Virus record (IMG/VR): IMGVR_UViG_3300019768_000009 | Location: 1 to 42,486 of that record | Length of the DNA: 42,486 bases | Direction: 5' to 3' (one strand) | From: a virus | Translations under genes and position numbers: made by a program | In this document: positions 35,001-42,486 of the stretch, piece after piece | Layout of the letters: every line of letters begins with the position of its first letter | Position numbering within the stretch: the first letter of the stretch is position 1 | Notes under the pieces: model-generated | The model's input: the letters and a program-made list of their open reading frames with translations, nothing else | Database searches by the model: none | Told to the model about the DNA's origin: nothing

Positions 35001-37121
35001 CTATGAAACCGCGTGGTGATTTTGTGTAATCTTACTAAAGACCTTCGAAATATCTGCATTGATAACACCCATAACTGGGATATGTACAATATGTCTAAAT
35101 CTTGGATTAGTTTGTAGGAATCTTGATGTACTACCATTTATAGTTTTCTGTACATCTGTAGTTACAGCAGGACTCCATGCACAGTTACCAAAGTTCAATG
35201 GATGAACTGAATTTCTATCCTTACCGAAGACACCGAACGAGATAAAGATTCTGCCAGCTACCTTTTTAGATAATGTTGACGCAACTTTACCGCTGAACAT
35301 ACCACCTAACTCTACATGCCCTTCTGGGTCATCTGTTAATAGTGTTTTAGTATATTCATCACAACCTATAATAATTTTAACTGCATTAGCAGGAACACCT
35401 AACGATTGCATAGCATGTGCATAACCAGATTGTGTATATAAATCAACTGCCATAAGTTTGATATTGTTAACTAACGCTGCTCTTATATCAGCTAATCTAT
35501 CTTTAGACGATAACGAATCTATTACAGTCGATAGATTAATAGACTCTTCTCTATAACATAACTTTAGATGGTGTGAGCCTATACCAGCGACCTGTGGAGA
35601 GATATTAATATTGTTATTATAAGCATTTCTCAATCTTTCAGCCTGTTCAACTACTGCGTTAGTTGCAGCTATAGATGTTTTGATTGATGTTACATTTATT
35701 TGGTCTGCTAACCTATCAATATCTGAACCAACTGTATTACCTGTAGCACCGATTACACTTAAACCAACTTTAGTTGATACAGGATAATTAGTAGTAAAAC
35801 TCTCTTGTGTTAATATCTGACCAACAGTTCTTAAGTTAGAGTTTGTTCTATAACTATCTACATCGTAACCAACAATTTTGAATGAATCAGCAACAGCTTT
35901 AATAGCGATATAAACTGGGTCAGTACTTAATAAAGCATTACCTGCAGCATCGTAAATATTGTTGATGTTAAAATTTAAACCAAATACTGATAAAGCTGAA
36001 GTTTGTGTATGGCAACTACCATGCATCTTAACACCCATATCAATAGTGTGGTCTGGAGCTAACTCTGCTAAAATAGCTGATGTAATACCTTTAACAGTTT
36101 TGCTCGTTGTAGTTAAGCCGTAATTAGTTATCTGGAAGTTTAGAGCTAACTCTTCAGCTGAACCTTGTGTAGTGGCAGCAAAGTTATTGTGGTTATATAT
36201 ATTAGTATCGATGTCGAACATTTCTGTAACAGTTGTTGTTCCGTTACTACCAGTTAATGTAAAGTATAACTTAGCTAGACTTATACTAGAAATGATATCC
36301 GTATTATCCATACTTCCTTTAGCTAATGTTGCATCAGATTGTGAAATACCTAATAATGATACTTCTTTACCTATAGCAATAGGTGCAGTGATAACTTCTT
36401 CACCAGTACTATTATTTAAATATTCATATCCAGTAGCGAACATATTAGCATTTTCAGTTCGTTTTACAGGAACTATCTTACTTTGCTCTATTTCAAATGT
36501 ACTTTGCTCTCTAATAGCCTCTGTTAAAGATACTTTATTCACATTAGCACCATTTGTCTCACCCGAGATATCGTGACTGTACTGTGTAGTTATCGATGTA
36601 ACATTAGTAGTTATAGTTAAACCTGCGGCTGTCGGGTCAAGTGTTATAGTTGGTAAGAATAACTCACCAAAAGCATCTTGTGTCTGCATTAAGTTAGATA
36701 CAATCGAATAAACTAGTGCGTTTTCCCAGATAGCACCATCGTATGATTCTCTAGCAATCACAGAACCACCTGTCCCTGGTTCTTCTATAGCTAGTAATGT
36801 GTTACCATTATCTTTAAAACCTTGTGTCTGTAACTTCGAAACACCCATTGGACTTGTATAAGGCACAATATCACTAGCGGCAGCCATCTGTGCTTTAGTA
36901 AATTCTATTTTTTCTCCACTTTCTGTACTGACCGCTAAACCATTAACAGTACTTAAAATGATATCCCCTACTTCACCTACATTACCAGCAATTAATTGTT
37001 TTGATTCATCATCTGCGTCTTCTCTAGCTATTAATAAATTAACATCTGTTGCTGATGTACTCATACCTGTTTTTAACTCAGTAACTAGAGTTTGGATATG
37101 TTGAGTTGATATTTGTTGCAT
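35001..37121 (-). CDS. Major capsid protein (phiKZ gp120-like)
   Basis: A 706-residue protein, close to the 747 I recall for phiKZ gp120. It is rich in alanine, threonine, serine, asparagine and valine with few cysteines. A helical propeptide-like N-terminus (about 1-65) precedes a beta-rich body. A C-terminal region of HK97-fold style contains VKIIIGCDEYTKTLL and RIFISFGVFGKDRNSVHPL. In phiKZ-like phages a prohead protease cleaves capsid proteins after [Ser/Ala/Gly]-x-Glu. Candidates here are VSTE (end at 67), SGE (70), AIE (113) and ARE (125). Codon and base composition are less AT-biased than in neighbours, as often for highly expressed genes. It has a single-gene layout with its own 136-base leader and terminator. 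Confidence 0.82.
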   Translation of the reverse strand: MQQISTQHIQTLVTELKTGMSTSATDVNLLIAREDADDESKQLIAGNVGEVGDIILSTVNGLAVSTESGEKIEFTKAQMAAASDIVPYTSPMGVSKLQTQGFKDNGNTLLAIEEPGTGGSVIARESYDGAIWENALVYSIVSNLMQTQDAFGELFLPTITLDPTAAGLTITTNVTSITTQYSHDISGETNGANVNKVSLTEAIREQSTFEIEQSKIVPVKRTENANMFATGYEYLNNSTGEEVITAPIAIGKEVSLLGISQSDATLAKGSMDNTDIISSISLAKLYFTLTGSNGTTTVTEMFDIDTNIYNHNNFAATTQGSAEELALNFQITNYGLTTTSKTVKGITSAILAELAPDHTIDMGVKMHGSCHTQTSALSVFGLNFNINNIYDAAGNALLSTDPVYIAIKAVADSFKIVGYDVDSYRTNSNLRTVGQILTQESFTTNYPVSTKVGLSVIGATGNTVGSDIDRLADQINVTSIKTSIAATNAVVEQAERLRNAYNNNINISPQVAGIGSHHLKLCYREESINLSTVIDSLSSKDRLADIRAALVNNIKLMAVDLYTQSGYAHAMQSLGVPANAVKIIIGCDEYTKTLLTDDPEGHVELGGMFSGKVASTLSKKVAGRIFISFGVFGKDRNSVHPLNFGNCAWSPAVTTDVQKTINGSTSRFLQTNPRFRHIVHIPVMGVINADISKVFSKITQNHHAVS

Positions 37122-37257
37122 AAAAATTCCTCTATTTGTATTATTATTTACGATCCCGAAGCCTGAGAATGGTATTTAAAGTATAATGTCGAATCACATA
37201 GTTAACGGACACTATACCCATGTCATATAAACATGTTTCTTGGAAATATTTTATCTA
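37122..37257 (-). promoter_or_regulatory. Leader/promoter region of the major capsid gene
   Basis: A 136-base gap upstream of the capsid start, the longest gap between two same-strand genes apart from the intron. It ends in an AGAGGAATTTTT ribosome binding site. It includes a less AT-rich patch (CTCAGGCTTCGGGATCG on the minus strand). It must hold the late promoter of the capsid gene, but I can identify no consensus. Confidence 0.4.
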
Positions 37258-37905
37258 TTATACATTTTTCAAAAAAGCTGTTACTATATTAGAGTTATTA
37301 CTTCGAGTCTCTCCGAACTTAGTATAAACTTGATTTAGAATATGTACCCTTAATAAGTGTTTAGACTTATCACTAGTCATAAGATTAGTAAAACCTTTAT
37401 GTAGTATTACGAATAGAGTATTCGGTCCCGCTACGAACGAACAAATCTGTTGTTTAGCTTTATCCTCATTATTTAAGAACACCAAATTAGTATTTGTTTT
37501 ATATTCAGTATCATTATAAAGGTCATATAAAATACGACTTGAAGCTATCAAGTCGTATGGTGCAGTGTGATGAAATTCTAAATTTGTGAAGAAGTTAGAT
37601 AGGTTAACCTCATTATAGCGTGGGTAGTGGTCATTGTATGTAACAAATAACTTTTCTGTTATTATCCTATGCCCCGTTATCCAATCGCTTATATCACTAA
37701 CTGATAATTTAGCTGTTATCATATCTTGGACTTTATTCATACTTTTCGACCTAGGGTCATTATAGTGTCTTATTGCTTTTTCATAGGTAGTAGCACTATC
37801 TGCTATACTATCAAGTTCTTGTAATGTTAAATTATTAGACTTGAGTGCTGTCACAATGTAATCAGGTACCCCTACAATGTTAACAGGCTTTTGATTATTT
37901 ATCAT
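37258..37905 (-). CDS. Hypothetical protein (215 aa)
   Basis: A 215-residue protein, not recognised. It begins MINNQKPVNIVGVPDYIVTA, has a helical N-terminal part (LTLQELDSIADSATTYEKAI), an aromatic/histidine-rich middle (FFTNLEFHHTAPYDL) and a basic C-terminal helix region. The start has an AAAGGAAAA site. It lies directly upstream of the capsid gene and diverges from the helicase. By context it could be a head assembly protein, but no motif supports this. Confidence 0.72.
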   Translation of the reverse strand: MINNQKPVNIVGVPDYIVTALKSNNLTLQELDSIADSATTYEKAIRHYNDPRSKSMNKVQDMITAKLSVSDISDWITGHRIITEKLFVTYNDHYPRYNEVNLSNFFTNLEFHHTAPYDLIASSRILYDLYNDTEYKTNTNLVFLNNEDKAKQQICSFVAGPNTLFVILHKGFTNLMTSDKSKHLLRVHILNQVYTKFGETRSNNSNIVTAFLKNV

Positions 37906-38035
37906 ATAGTTTTCCTTTCTATATTTAATATGTTGTTATTATGAAATACGACTCATTAAAACTTATAAAGTCGTAGTTTAGTTAGAGACATATTGCACAT
38001 AACTTAAAATGAATATTATAAGATAAAGGCTAACA
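37906..38035. promoter_or_regulatory. Divergent region upstream of the helicase gene, with a hairpin
   Basis: A 130-base AT-rich gap between divergent genes. It contains a 7-bp stem (TACGACT with AGTCGTA, 37947-37953 and 37969-37975, loop of 15) and, before the helicase ATG, AAAGG. The hairpin cannot serve either gene as a 3' terminator, so it may be a leader structure or operator. Confidence 0.4.
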
Positions 38036-39601
38036 ATGAATAATGCTACAATAAGTCTAGAGTTATTGATAAAATGTATAACTCTTATGCATAGAGAATG
38101 TTTATTACATAAACCAGAGACTGAAGATTTAGGTAAACCAACCGATAGCTCACTCTCATTAGTTCGTTCTACTATTGAACTATTTCCAGATACTAATAAC
38201 AAAAGTTTAGTTGGTGGTGATACGAACGTGTTGCATGACCTAAAACGACTTGTTCTAGATATGTCTAGTGACCCAAAGATATATGATAAGACGTCACTTA
38301 TAGAGGCTATAAGAATAGCCTTAGGTACGCATAGCTTAATACCTGCTATCGAGAAGAATATCAATAGCGTACTAAGTCCAGTTGAATTAAGAATAAGTAT
38401 TCGTTCGTTATATAAACAAATAGATAATGTACACAAAGAGAGAGGTATTAGAAACCTATTATCATCAGCATCGTATAAACTAAACGCAGGTTTAAATAAG
38501 AATGATGGCGATATACAAACATTTGTAGCGAGACTGGCTGAAAAGATATCTTCTTTAGCAGGGAGTCAAGGTCAAGCTAATGAAGGTATAGTAGATGAGA
38601 TAGATATGCATAACACTGATCAACTTAACACAGTTATGGACAGTGTTAAGAGTGATCGTGAAGGTACTACGAAGTTACTAACGGGATGGGGTAAGGTTAA
38701 CAAGATGGTTAACGGGGGGTTTAGGAGAGGTGAACAGTGGGTCATATCTGCATTACAACACAACTATAAATCAGGGTTCTTACACTCATTATTTGTTCAA
38801 TTAGCAACTATTAATACACCAGTGTTAACAGACCCCAAGAAGAAACCCTTAATAATATTATTCAGTTTTGAAGACGATGTTAATATCATTACGGAGTTCT
38901 TATATAGGTATATGTATTATAGTGAACATCAAGCTGTACCTGATTTATCTAAGGTTACTGGTAAAGAGATTGGTGAGTATTTAACTAAGGGGTTGAGTAA
39001 GACAGGTTATCATGTTAAAATACTAAGGATTAATCCGTCAGAATGGAGTTATCGTGACCTATTTGACAAGATATCAAGTTATGAGTCACAAGGTTATGAG
39101 ATACATGCTGTGTTGATAGATTACTTAAGTAAACTACCTACTATAGGTTGTGATAGGTCAGGTGCGTCTGGTACTGATGTAAGGGATCTATTCAATAGAG
39201 TAAGGAACTTCTGTGCTAGTAAAAATATACTTAACATAACACCACATCAAGTCTCTACAGAAGCATTACAACTTGTCAGGAACGGTGTTAGGAATATGGA
39301 GTTCATAACTGAACTATCTAATAAGAACTACTATAGTGAGTCTAAACAAATACCTCAAGTTGTAGATGGTGAGATATATATAACTAAAGGTAGGATTAAT
39401 TCTAAATGGGCTCTGTTCATAGGTAAGGGTAAACACCGAACACCTATCATTACTCCCGATGTAGACAAACAAGCTATATTATACTTCCCGAAGAATGCAC
39501 CTATTCCTCCTGATGGTTTATCTGATGCAGTAGATGATGAGGGTGTTGATACAGCTACGGAGAATACTGAAGTAGTGATTGATGATAATTTTGATTTCTA
39601 G
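38036..39601 (+). CDS. DnaB-like (SF4) replicative helicase
   Basis: A 521-residue hexameric-helicase-type ATPase. The C-terminal half carries the SF4 motifs in order: H1 VISALQHNYKSGF (lysine at about 245), H1a ILFSFEDD with the catalytic glutamate, H2/Walker B AVLIDYLSKLP (aspartate at 362; compare DnaB VIDYLQLM), and H3 with the sensor glutamine in NITPHQVST. The P-loop has N-Y-K-S where bacterial DnaB has M-G-K-T. The N-terminal 200 residues are helical and would form the collar that binds primase or polymerase. The end is acidic (DAVDDEGVDTATEN). It would unwind DNA ahead of the phage polymerase. The gene stands alone with a divergent promoter region and a 3' hairpin. Confidence 0.85.
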   Translation: MNNATISLELLIKCITLMHRECLLHKPETEDLGKPTDSSLSLVRSTIELFPDTNNKSLVGGDTNVLHDLKRLVLDMSSDPKIYDKTSLIEAIRIALGTHSLIPAIEKNINSVLSPVELRISIRSLYKQIDNVHKERGIRNLLSSASYKLNAGLNKNDGDIQTFVARLAEKISSLAGSQGQANEGIVDEIDMHNTDQLNTVMDSVKSDREGTTKLLTGWGKVNKMVNGGFRRGEQWVISALQHNYKSGFLHSLFVQLATINTPVLTDPKKKPLIILFSFEDDVNIITEFLYRYMYYSEHQAVPDLSKVTGKEIGEYLTKGLSKTGYHVKILRINPSEWSYRDLFDKISSYESQGYEIHAVLIDYLSKLPTIGCDRSGASGTDVRDLFNRVRNFCASKNILNITPHQVSTEALQLVRNGVRNMEFITELSNKNYYSESKQIPQVVDGEIYITKGRINSKWALFIGKGKHRTPIITPDVDKQAILYFPKNAPIPPDGLSDAVDDEGVDTATENTEVVIDDNFDF

Positions 39602-39612
39602 ATACTTATAAC

Positions 39613-39642
39613 CTATAGTAAGGGGTAGTTCCCTTACTATAG
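39613..39642. terminator. Bidirectional terminator between helicase and dCMP deaminase genes
   Basis: A perfect 12-bp stem (CTATAGTAAGGG with CCCTTACTATAG, loop GTAGTT) in the 56-base gap between convergent genes. There is no strong T-run on either side. Confidence 0.75.
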
Positions 39643-39657
39643 ATGTTATTGGTTATG

Positions 39658-40197
39658 TTATTGAAATTGTGTCACTTTTACACCATGTTCTACTAACAGT
39701 TCGATACCAGTTCTATCACTATAACTATCTTTATATATAACCTGTTTAATACCGCTCAGAGCTATTAATTTAGCGCAAATAACACATGGACTAGTAGTAA
39801 CATACATAACACCACCTTCAAGCTTATAACCCTTCTTACAAGCGTACATTAATGCTACTTGCTCAGCATGCATAGTTGTATCTAATGTTTTAGATTCTAA
39901 CTTACTTATATCTACTTGTGGTATATACGCTATATCTCTACTACAATCACACTTTTTATTATACTCCACTCTACTATTTACCCTATGCCGCTTCTCACAA
40001 CTTTCACATGTGATATGGTACTCCTCACACTCTCCGCCATCTAAAGTTCTATTATAACCATATAAGGGTCTAGTATCATTAGGTCTCATGATGACGCAAC
40101 CTACTTTTCTTCTCTTACATTTAGATAACTCCGCGTAGTATATCGCTTGACTCATCATTTCGTTATGTTTAACTTTAGTAATTCCATCTATATGCAT
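39658..40197 (-). CDS. Deoxycytidylate (dCMP) deaminase
   Basis: A 179-residue zinc-dependent deaminase of the cytidine/deoxycytidylate family. The catalytic zinc site is clear: HAE in TTMHAEQVALMYA and the PCVIC cysteines in TTSPCVICAKLIALSGI. Between residues about 55 and 90 an insert contains four to five cysteines (CEEYHITCESCEKRH and KKCDCSRD), which probably bind a second structural zinc, as in some phage dCMP deaminases. The enzyme converts dCMP to dUMP, feeding dTTP synthesis. It lies back to back with the ribonucleotide reductase gene, consistent with a nucleotide-supply cluster. The ATG has an AAAGGAA site. Confidence 0.92.
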   Translation of the reverse strand: MHIDGITKVKHNEMMSQAIYYAELSKCKRRKVGCVIMRPNDTRPLYGYNRTLDGGECEEYHITCESCEKRHRVNSRVEYNKKCDCSRDIAYIPQVDISKLESKTLDTTMHAEQVALMYACKKGYKLEGGVMYVTTSPCVICAKLIALSGIKQVIYKDSYSDRTGIELLVEHGVKVTQFQ

Positions 40198-40356
40198 TAT
40201 TTAAGTTCCTTTCAGTTTTTAATTTCAGTAATATAACACTTTTAGTTATTTTAATTAATATAGTAACTCTATAATATTTATAACACTTATTAATTTATGA
40301 ACTGGACATCTAAAGAGTATTAAGAATCTATAGAGTAATTAAAAGGATAATAAAGT
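40198..40356. promoter_or_regulatory. Divergent promoter region between dCMP deaminase and ribonucleotide reductase
   Basis: A 159-base very AT-rich gap between divergent genes. On the minus strand TGTTATATTACT (about 40227-40238) lies about 30 bases upstream of the deaminase start and is close to the early-promoter consensus I recall for phiKZ (TATTATATTACT). The plus strand has AAAAGGATAATAAAGT before the reductase ATG. The consensus match is from memory and unverified. Confidence 0.4.
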
Positions 40357-42486
40357 ATGAATGTACAAAAACGAAATGGGAATTTAGAGGCTATTAATTG
40401 GGAGCATATTGCTAAACAGACAAAGTTAGCTTGCGCAGGGTTAAGTGGTGTATCGCATACAGTATTAGAGAGAGCTATAGCTCCAGAGATAGTAGATGGT
40501 ATACCCACTACTTCTATACAAAATATGTTGATAACTAAAGCTAGTAATAGAGTGTCAGTAGATGAACCTAATTGGACATATGTGGCTAGTAGGTTAATGC
40601 TATATTCACTGTACCATGAAAGTAAAAGAAGATACTTTGGGAATAATAAACAACATGGTGATGTCTACCAACAAATCAAGTTAGAAGATGCTTTTCTAAA
40701 ATATAATAAAAAGTATAATTTAACACAAGAAGAGACTAACTTGTACGACTGGGATAAGTTAAATAAACTTATAATAGTAGAGAATGATTACCATTATAAT
40801 TACCTTGCTATGAAATCATTAATGACTAGATACTTACTATCTGTTAAAGGTGAAGTTGTGGAGCTACCACAACATATGTTAATGTTCACAGCTATGGTGT
40901 TAGCTAAGAAAGAAGCACCAGAAGATGTCATGTATTGGACAGAACATTTCTATAATGTGTTATCTAACGGAGAAGGGTTGTTAGCTACACCATCGTTAGC
41001 TAAGCTAAGGATTAAAAATGGTAACTGTTTTAGTTGTGCGGTAGGTTACACGCCTGATAGTATTGAAGGTATCTTCGATAGTTATAAATTCCAAGCTTTG
41101 GGTTCTAAAGCTGGTTGCGGTTGGGGATGGGACTGGAGTAGAGTACGAGCTAGCGGGAGTACGATAGAAGATAAACCTGGCGTAGCAGGTGGTGTTATAC
41201 CATTTTTATCTTTAGAGAATGGGGTCACAATTGCTGTTAATCAACTAGGTGTTAGATTAGGGGCTATCAATGCGGGATTAGAGTGTTGGCATTTAGATAT
41301 ATACGCATTTATCGAGTTGAAGAAAGATGGAGGTTCTTATAATAGAAGAGCTAAAGAGTTAACTATATCTTGTAGTATGTCAGATGAGTATATGCGACGA
41401 GTAGATAATGATGAAGATTGGACATTATTCGACCCATATGACACTAATGACTTATGCGATTTACATGGTGATGCTTTTAGTGCAAGATACAGAGAGTATG
41501 AGAGAGGTCATATAGATGGTACTATGGTGTTCGCTAACCAACCAATTACGATTAAAGCAAAAGACCTGTGGAAAAAAGTACAAAGGTCAGCATTCGATAC
41601 TGGTTATCCGTTTATATTCTTTAAAGATACTGTTAATAAAGATATAACACCAGAGATATCTACAGAACATGGTATTGTTAATTCTGGTAACTTATGTATG
41701 GAATATCTATCACCTATCCCTAAGGATAGTAATGTAATAACACTGTGTAACTTAGGTAGTATAAATATTAATAAAGTTAACACGGTTGAGGATATGAAGA
41801 GGGTTATACCTATCATGACGAGAATGTTAGATAATGTTATAGATATCGCACATTATGCTATACCTAACTCTAAAGATACACAACTAAAGAGAAGAAGCAT
41901 AGGGCTCGGAGTAGTTGGTGAAGGTGAGTTCATAGCTAATAAAGGGATGATGTATGGTAGCGAGGAGCATCTAGAATGGATAGATGGTTATTATAAGATG
42001 TTCAGCGAGTTATCTGACCAAGCCTCGTTAGAGTTAGGTAATGAGAGAGGAGAGTGGAGCGAAGGTGAAGGGTATAGGAATATGCATAGAAGAGCCATAG
42101 CACCTACATCATCTATAGCTATTCTAATGGACACAACTAATGGACACGAACCATGTTTTGATAAGATATGGTTAGAAGATAACGATTTAGGTAAATTCCT
42201 AATGACGGCACCGCATATCAATCCAGATAACGCACCCTATTACATCAATGCTTATGAAGTAGACCAAAAGATGTTTGTAAGAACAACAGCTGTCCGTGGT
42301 AAGTATATTGATATGGGTATTAGTCACTCTATGTATTTCGTACCAGAAGAGTCTAGTGGGAAAGAGATTTTCGATACATATATATTAGCTTGGAAATTAG
42401 GTTTGAAGACTACTTATTATTTAAGAACTAGATCAGCTAAGGCTAATATAACAGGTGTTGAGGGTGAAGAGGTATTACATGTATCT
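40357..42486 (+). CDS. nrdA: Ribonucleoside-diphosphate reductase large subunit, class I (incomplete at 3' end)
   Basis: 710 residues are visible with no stop before the window ends. The N-terminus (VQKRNGNLEAINWEHIAKQT) looks like an ATP-cone, the allosteric activity domain. PNWTYVASRLML follows, as in NrdA. Catalytic residues are in place: C227 (FSCAV) and C464 (TLCNLGSIN) as the redox pair, and N445, C447 and E449 in GNLCMEYLSP, where C447 would carry the thiyl radical. TTYYLRTRSAK near the visible end matches the tyrosine pair of the radical-transfer path. The enzyme reduces ribonucleotides to deoxyribonucleotides for phage DNA synthesis. It needs a small radical-generating subunit (NrdB), not in the window. 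AAAGGA precedes the ATG. It is divergent from the dCMP deaminase. Confidence 0.95.
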   Translation, partial: MNVQKRNGNLEAINWEHIAKQTKLACAGLSGVSHTVLERAIAPEIVDGIPTTSIQNMLITKASNRVSVDEPNWTYVASRLMLYSLYHESKRRYFGNNKQHGDVYQQIKLEDAFLKYNKKYNLTQEETNLYDWDKLNKLIIVENDYHYNYLAMKSLMTRYLLSVKGEVVELPQHMLMFTAMVLAKKEAPEDVMYWTEHFYNVLSNGEGLLATPSLAKLRIKNGNCFSCAVGYTPDSIEGIFDSYKFQALGSKAGCGWGWDWSRVRASGSTIEDKPGVAGGVIPFLSLENGVTIAVNQLGVRLGAINAGLECWHLDIYAFIELKKDGGSYNRRAKELTISCSMSDEYMRRVDNDEDWTLFDPYDTNDLCDLHGDAFSARYREYERGHIDGTMVFANQPITIKAKDLWKKVQRSAFDTGYPFIFFKDTVNKDITPEISTEHGIVNSGNLCMEYLSPIPKDSNVITLCNLGSININKVNTVEDMKRVIPIMTRMLDNVIDIAHYAIPNSKDTQLKRRSIGLGVVGEGEFIANKGMMYGSEEHLEWIDGYYKMFSELSDQASLELGNERGEWSEGEGYRNMHRRAIAPTSSIAILMDTTNGHEPCFDKIWLEDNDLGKFLMTAPHINPDNAPYYINAYEVDQKMFVRTTAVRGKYIDMGISHSMYFVPEESSGKEIFDTYILAWKLGLKTTYYLRTRSAKANITGVEGEEVLHVS

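Noticed and set aside
36172-36576. A 134-codon plus-strand frame opposite the capsid gene
   Set aside because: Fully antisense to the capsid protein, no ribosome binding site, and hydrophobic composition typical of a shadow frame.
1-42486. Nucleus shell (chimallin) protein
   Set aside because: None of the unknown proteins could be matched by eye to the shell protein of 201phi2-1 or phiKZ. If present it lies outside the window.
1-42486. tRNA genes, CRISPR arrays and insertion sequences
   Set aside because: The short intergenic gaps leave no room for them, and no cloverleaf, regular repeat-spacer or transposase pattern was seen.

Overview
This window is a piece of a large, AT-rich, tailed jumbo bacteriophage of the phiKZ type (the group that includes phiKZ, 201phi2-1 and SPN3US). 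The evidence is the combination of split multisubunit RNA polymerase genes, an FtsZ/tubulin-like GTPase, a 706-residue phiKZ-type major capsid protein, a large portal protein, a giant tail protein with a lytic transglycosylase domain, a UvsX/RecA-like ATPase, a DnaB-like helicase, RNase H, a RuvC-like resolvase and nucleotide-metabolism enzymes. The host cannot be named from the sequence. Strong use of AT-rich codons suggests a low-GC host or an AT-biased phage. I saw no tRNA genes, CRISPR arrays or insertion sequences.

Layout. 1-9420 (all minus strand): the start of a truncated gene, a B-family DNA polymerase lacking its exonuclease half, a seven-gene cassette of small unknown proteins bounded by terminators, the tubulin-like GTPase, a zinc-ribbon protein, an HNH endonuclease and the N-terminal half of an RNA polymerase beta' subunit. 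9514-15243 (plus): the 1909-residue tail/lysis protein. 15280-18536 (minus): six genes including the RuvC-like resolvase. 18653-25007: RNase H (plus), a 452-residue unknown (minus), then a plus-strand operon of UvsX-like ATPase, two unknowns and a 223-residue protein that aligns with the extreme C-terminus of RNA polymerase beta. 25018-37905: virion genes (794-residue protein, portal, a Q/N/P/G-rich protein, an RNA polymerase beta N-terminal subunit interrupted by a group I intron, a coiled-coil protein, major capsid protein) and one unknown. 38036-42486: DnaB-like helicase, dCMP deaminase and the class I ribonucleotide reductase large subunit, which runs off the window.

How it works together. 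Replication and recombination genes (polymerase, helicase, UvsX-like, RuvC-like, RNase H) and DNA-precursor genes (dCMP deaminase, ribonucleotide reductase) are interleaved with head and tail genes. At least three genes encode fragments of bacterial-type RNA polymerase, consistent with the phiKZ scheme of one polymerase packaged in the virion and another made after infection. The order capsid - RNAP beta fragment - portal - UvsX agrees with my recollection of the phiKZ order (gp120, gp123, gp129, gp152). The beta' fragment lies beside the lytic tail protein, as I recall gp180 and gp181 do.

The genome is compact. Gene clusters that converge are separated by long, nearly perfect hairpins that probably terminate both ways. 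The only stretch above 300 bases without a reading frame is 31903-32253, and this is the group I intron. The less ordinary points are the intron, the detached beta C-terminal module, the beta' gene that stops exactly where an HNH endonuclease begins, the polymerase without a visible motif A, and internal duplications in the tail protein.
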